Positions 63,691-64,000 of a DNA stretch of 64,000 nucleotides are shown here, piece after piece; positions within the stretch are counted from its first letter, which is position 1; every line of letters begins with the position of its first letter. The notes below the pieces were generated by a model. It saw nothing but the letters and a program-made list of their open reading frames with translations. It made no database searches and was not told where the DNA came from. The stretch spans positions 7,756,501-7,820,500 of the forward strand of contig NW_018344068.1 of the NCBI RefSeq assembly GCF_002099425.1, in the 5' to 3' direction. Made by a program: the position numbers and the translations under genes. Source of the stretch: Phascolarctos cinereus. Its lineage: Eukaryota; Chordata; Mammalia; Diprotodontia; Phascolarctidae.

Positions 63691-64000
63691 GTTTCCTACT
63701 ATGGTGAAAGATGGAAGTGAAAAGAAGTTGCAGTAAAAGACAGAAAAGTTACAACCTGACACGAATCCAGAGCCCCTCACAGTGAAAGGAGAAGGCAGAG
63801 GCTCTCCCCTAATGGCATCCCAAGGCAAGCACTCCTCCTGTGCAGATGGATAGGGAGCACAGGGCATGGGGAGAGTGGCACATGAGAACCTAGGCTCTCA
63901 AGCACTGCTTCCACACAGCATCCAGGGGCCGGGGGCCCATCTCCCATCACAACTGTGCCCTCAGCTGGACAATTCCCTGGCCCACGCCACCGTCTTCCCC

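Overview
The window is mammalian nuclear DNA, almost certainly from a marsupial. It is intron-rich and densely seeded with SINEs of marsupial type (tRNA-derived copies beginning ggggcagctaggtggc, CORE-SINE/MIR and MAR1-like copies). It also holds L1, L2, CR1 and HAL1-like LINE pieces. I cannot tell from the sequence alone whether the animal is American or Australasian.

Two protein genes are present, arranged tail to tail. TSC2 (tuberin) runs on the plus strand from 147 to about 54535. I located 38 consecutive coding exons, corresponding to human exons 5-42. Almost every exon matches the human exon length or differs by whole codons, and exons 1-4 lie upstream of the window. PKD1 (polycystin-1) runs on the minus strand. 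Its last eight exons (39-46) lie between 61072 and 56814, followed by a 3'UTR of about 2.1 kb ending near 54650. The two 3' ends are roughly 110 bp apart. This conserved TSC2-PKD1 pairing is known from other mammals.

Layout: 1-17.7 kb holds TSC2 exons 5-16 (TSC1-binding and HEAT-like region). 17.7-24.1 kb is a repeat-filled 6.4 kb intron 16, with an L1 insertion flanked by perfect 18-bp target duplications. 24.1-38.3 kb holds exons 17-29, including the AKT-site exons 25 and 26. 38.3-41.8 kb is intron 29, carrying a 2.7 kb 5'-complete HAL1-like half-LINE (ORF1 but no ORF2). 41.8-54.25 kb holds exons 30-42, including the alternative exon 32, the regulatory exon 34 and the Rap/RheB GAP domain (exons 35-40). 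54.25-56.8 kb holds the convergent 3'UTRs. 56.8-61.1 kb holds the PKD1 C-terminal exons (TOP domain end, last membrane helices, coiled coil). 61.1-64 kb is PKD1 intron with SINEs, a hAT MITE and a 7SL RNA pseudogene.

The main oddities are a one-base excess in a C run in TSC2 exon 34 that breaks an otherwise intact gene (probably a sequence error), tandem NAGNAG acceptors on both sides of the alternatively spliced serine-rich exon 26 junctions, the half-LINE with tandem promoter-like repeats and a 54-bp coiled-coil repeat, a perfect 22-bp inverted repeat in intron 32, and an 8-mer miR-17-family match in the PKD1 3'UTR. I found no sign of an undescribed multi-gene system. Human coordinates and sequences used for comparison are from memory, not from a search.
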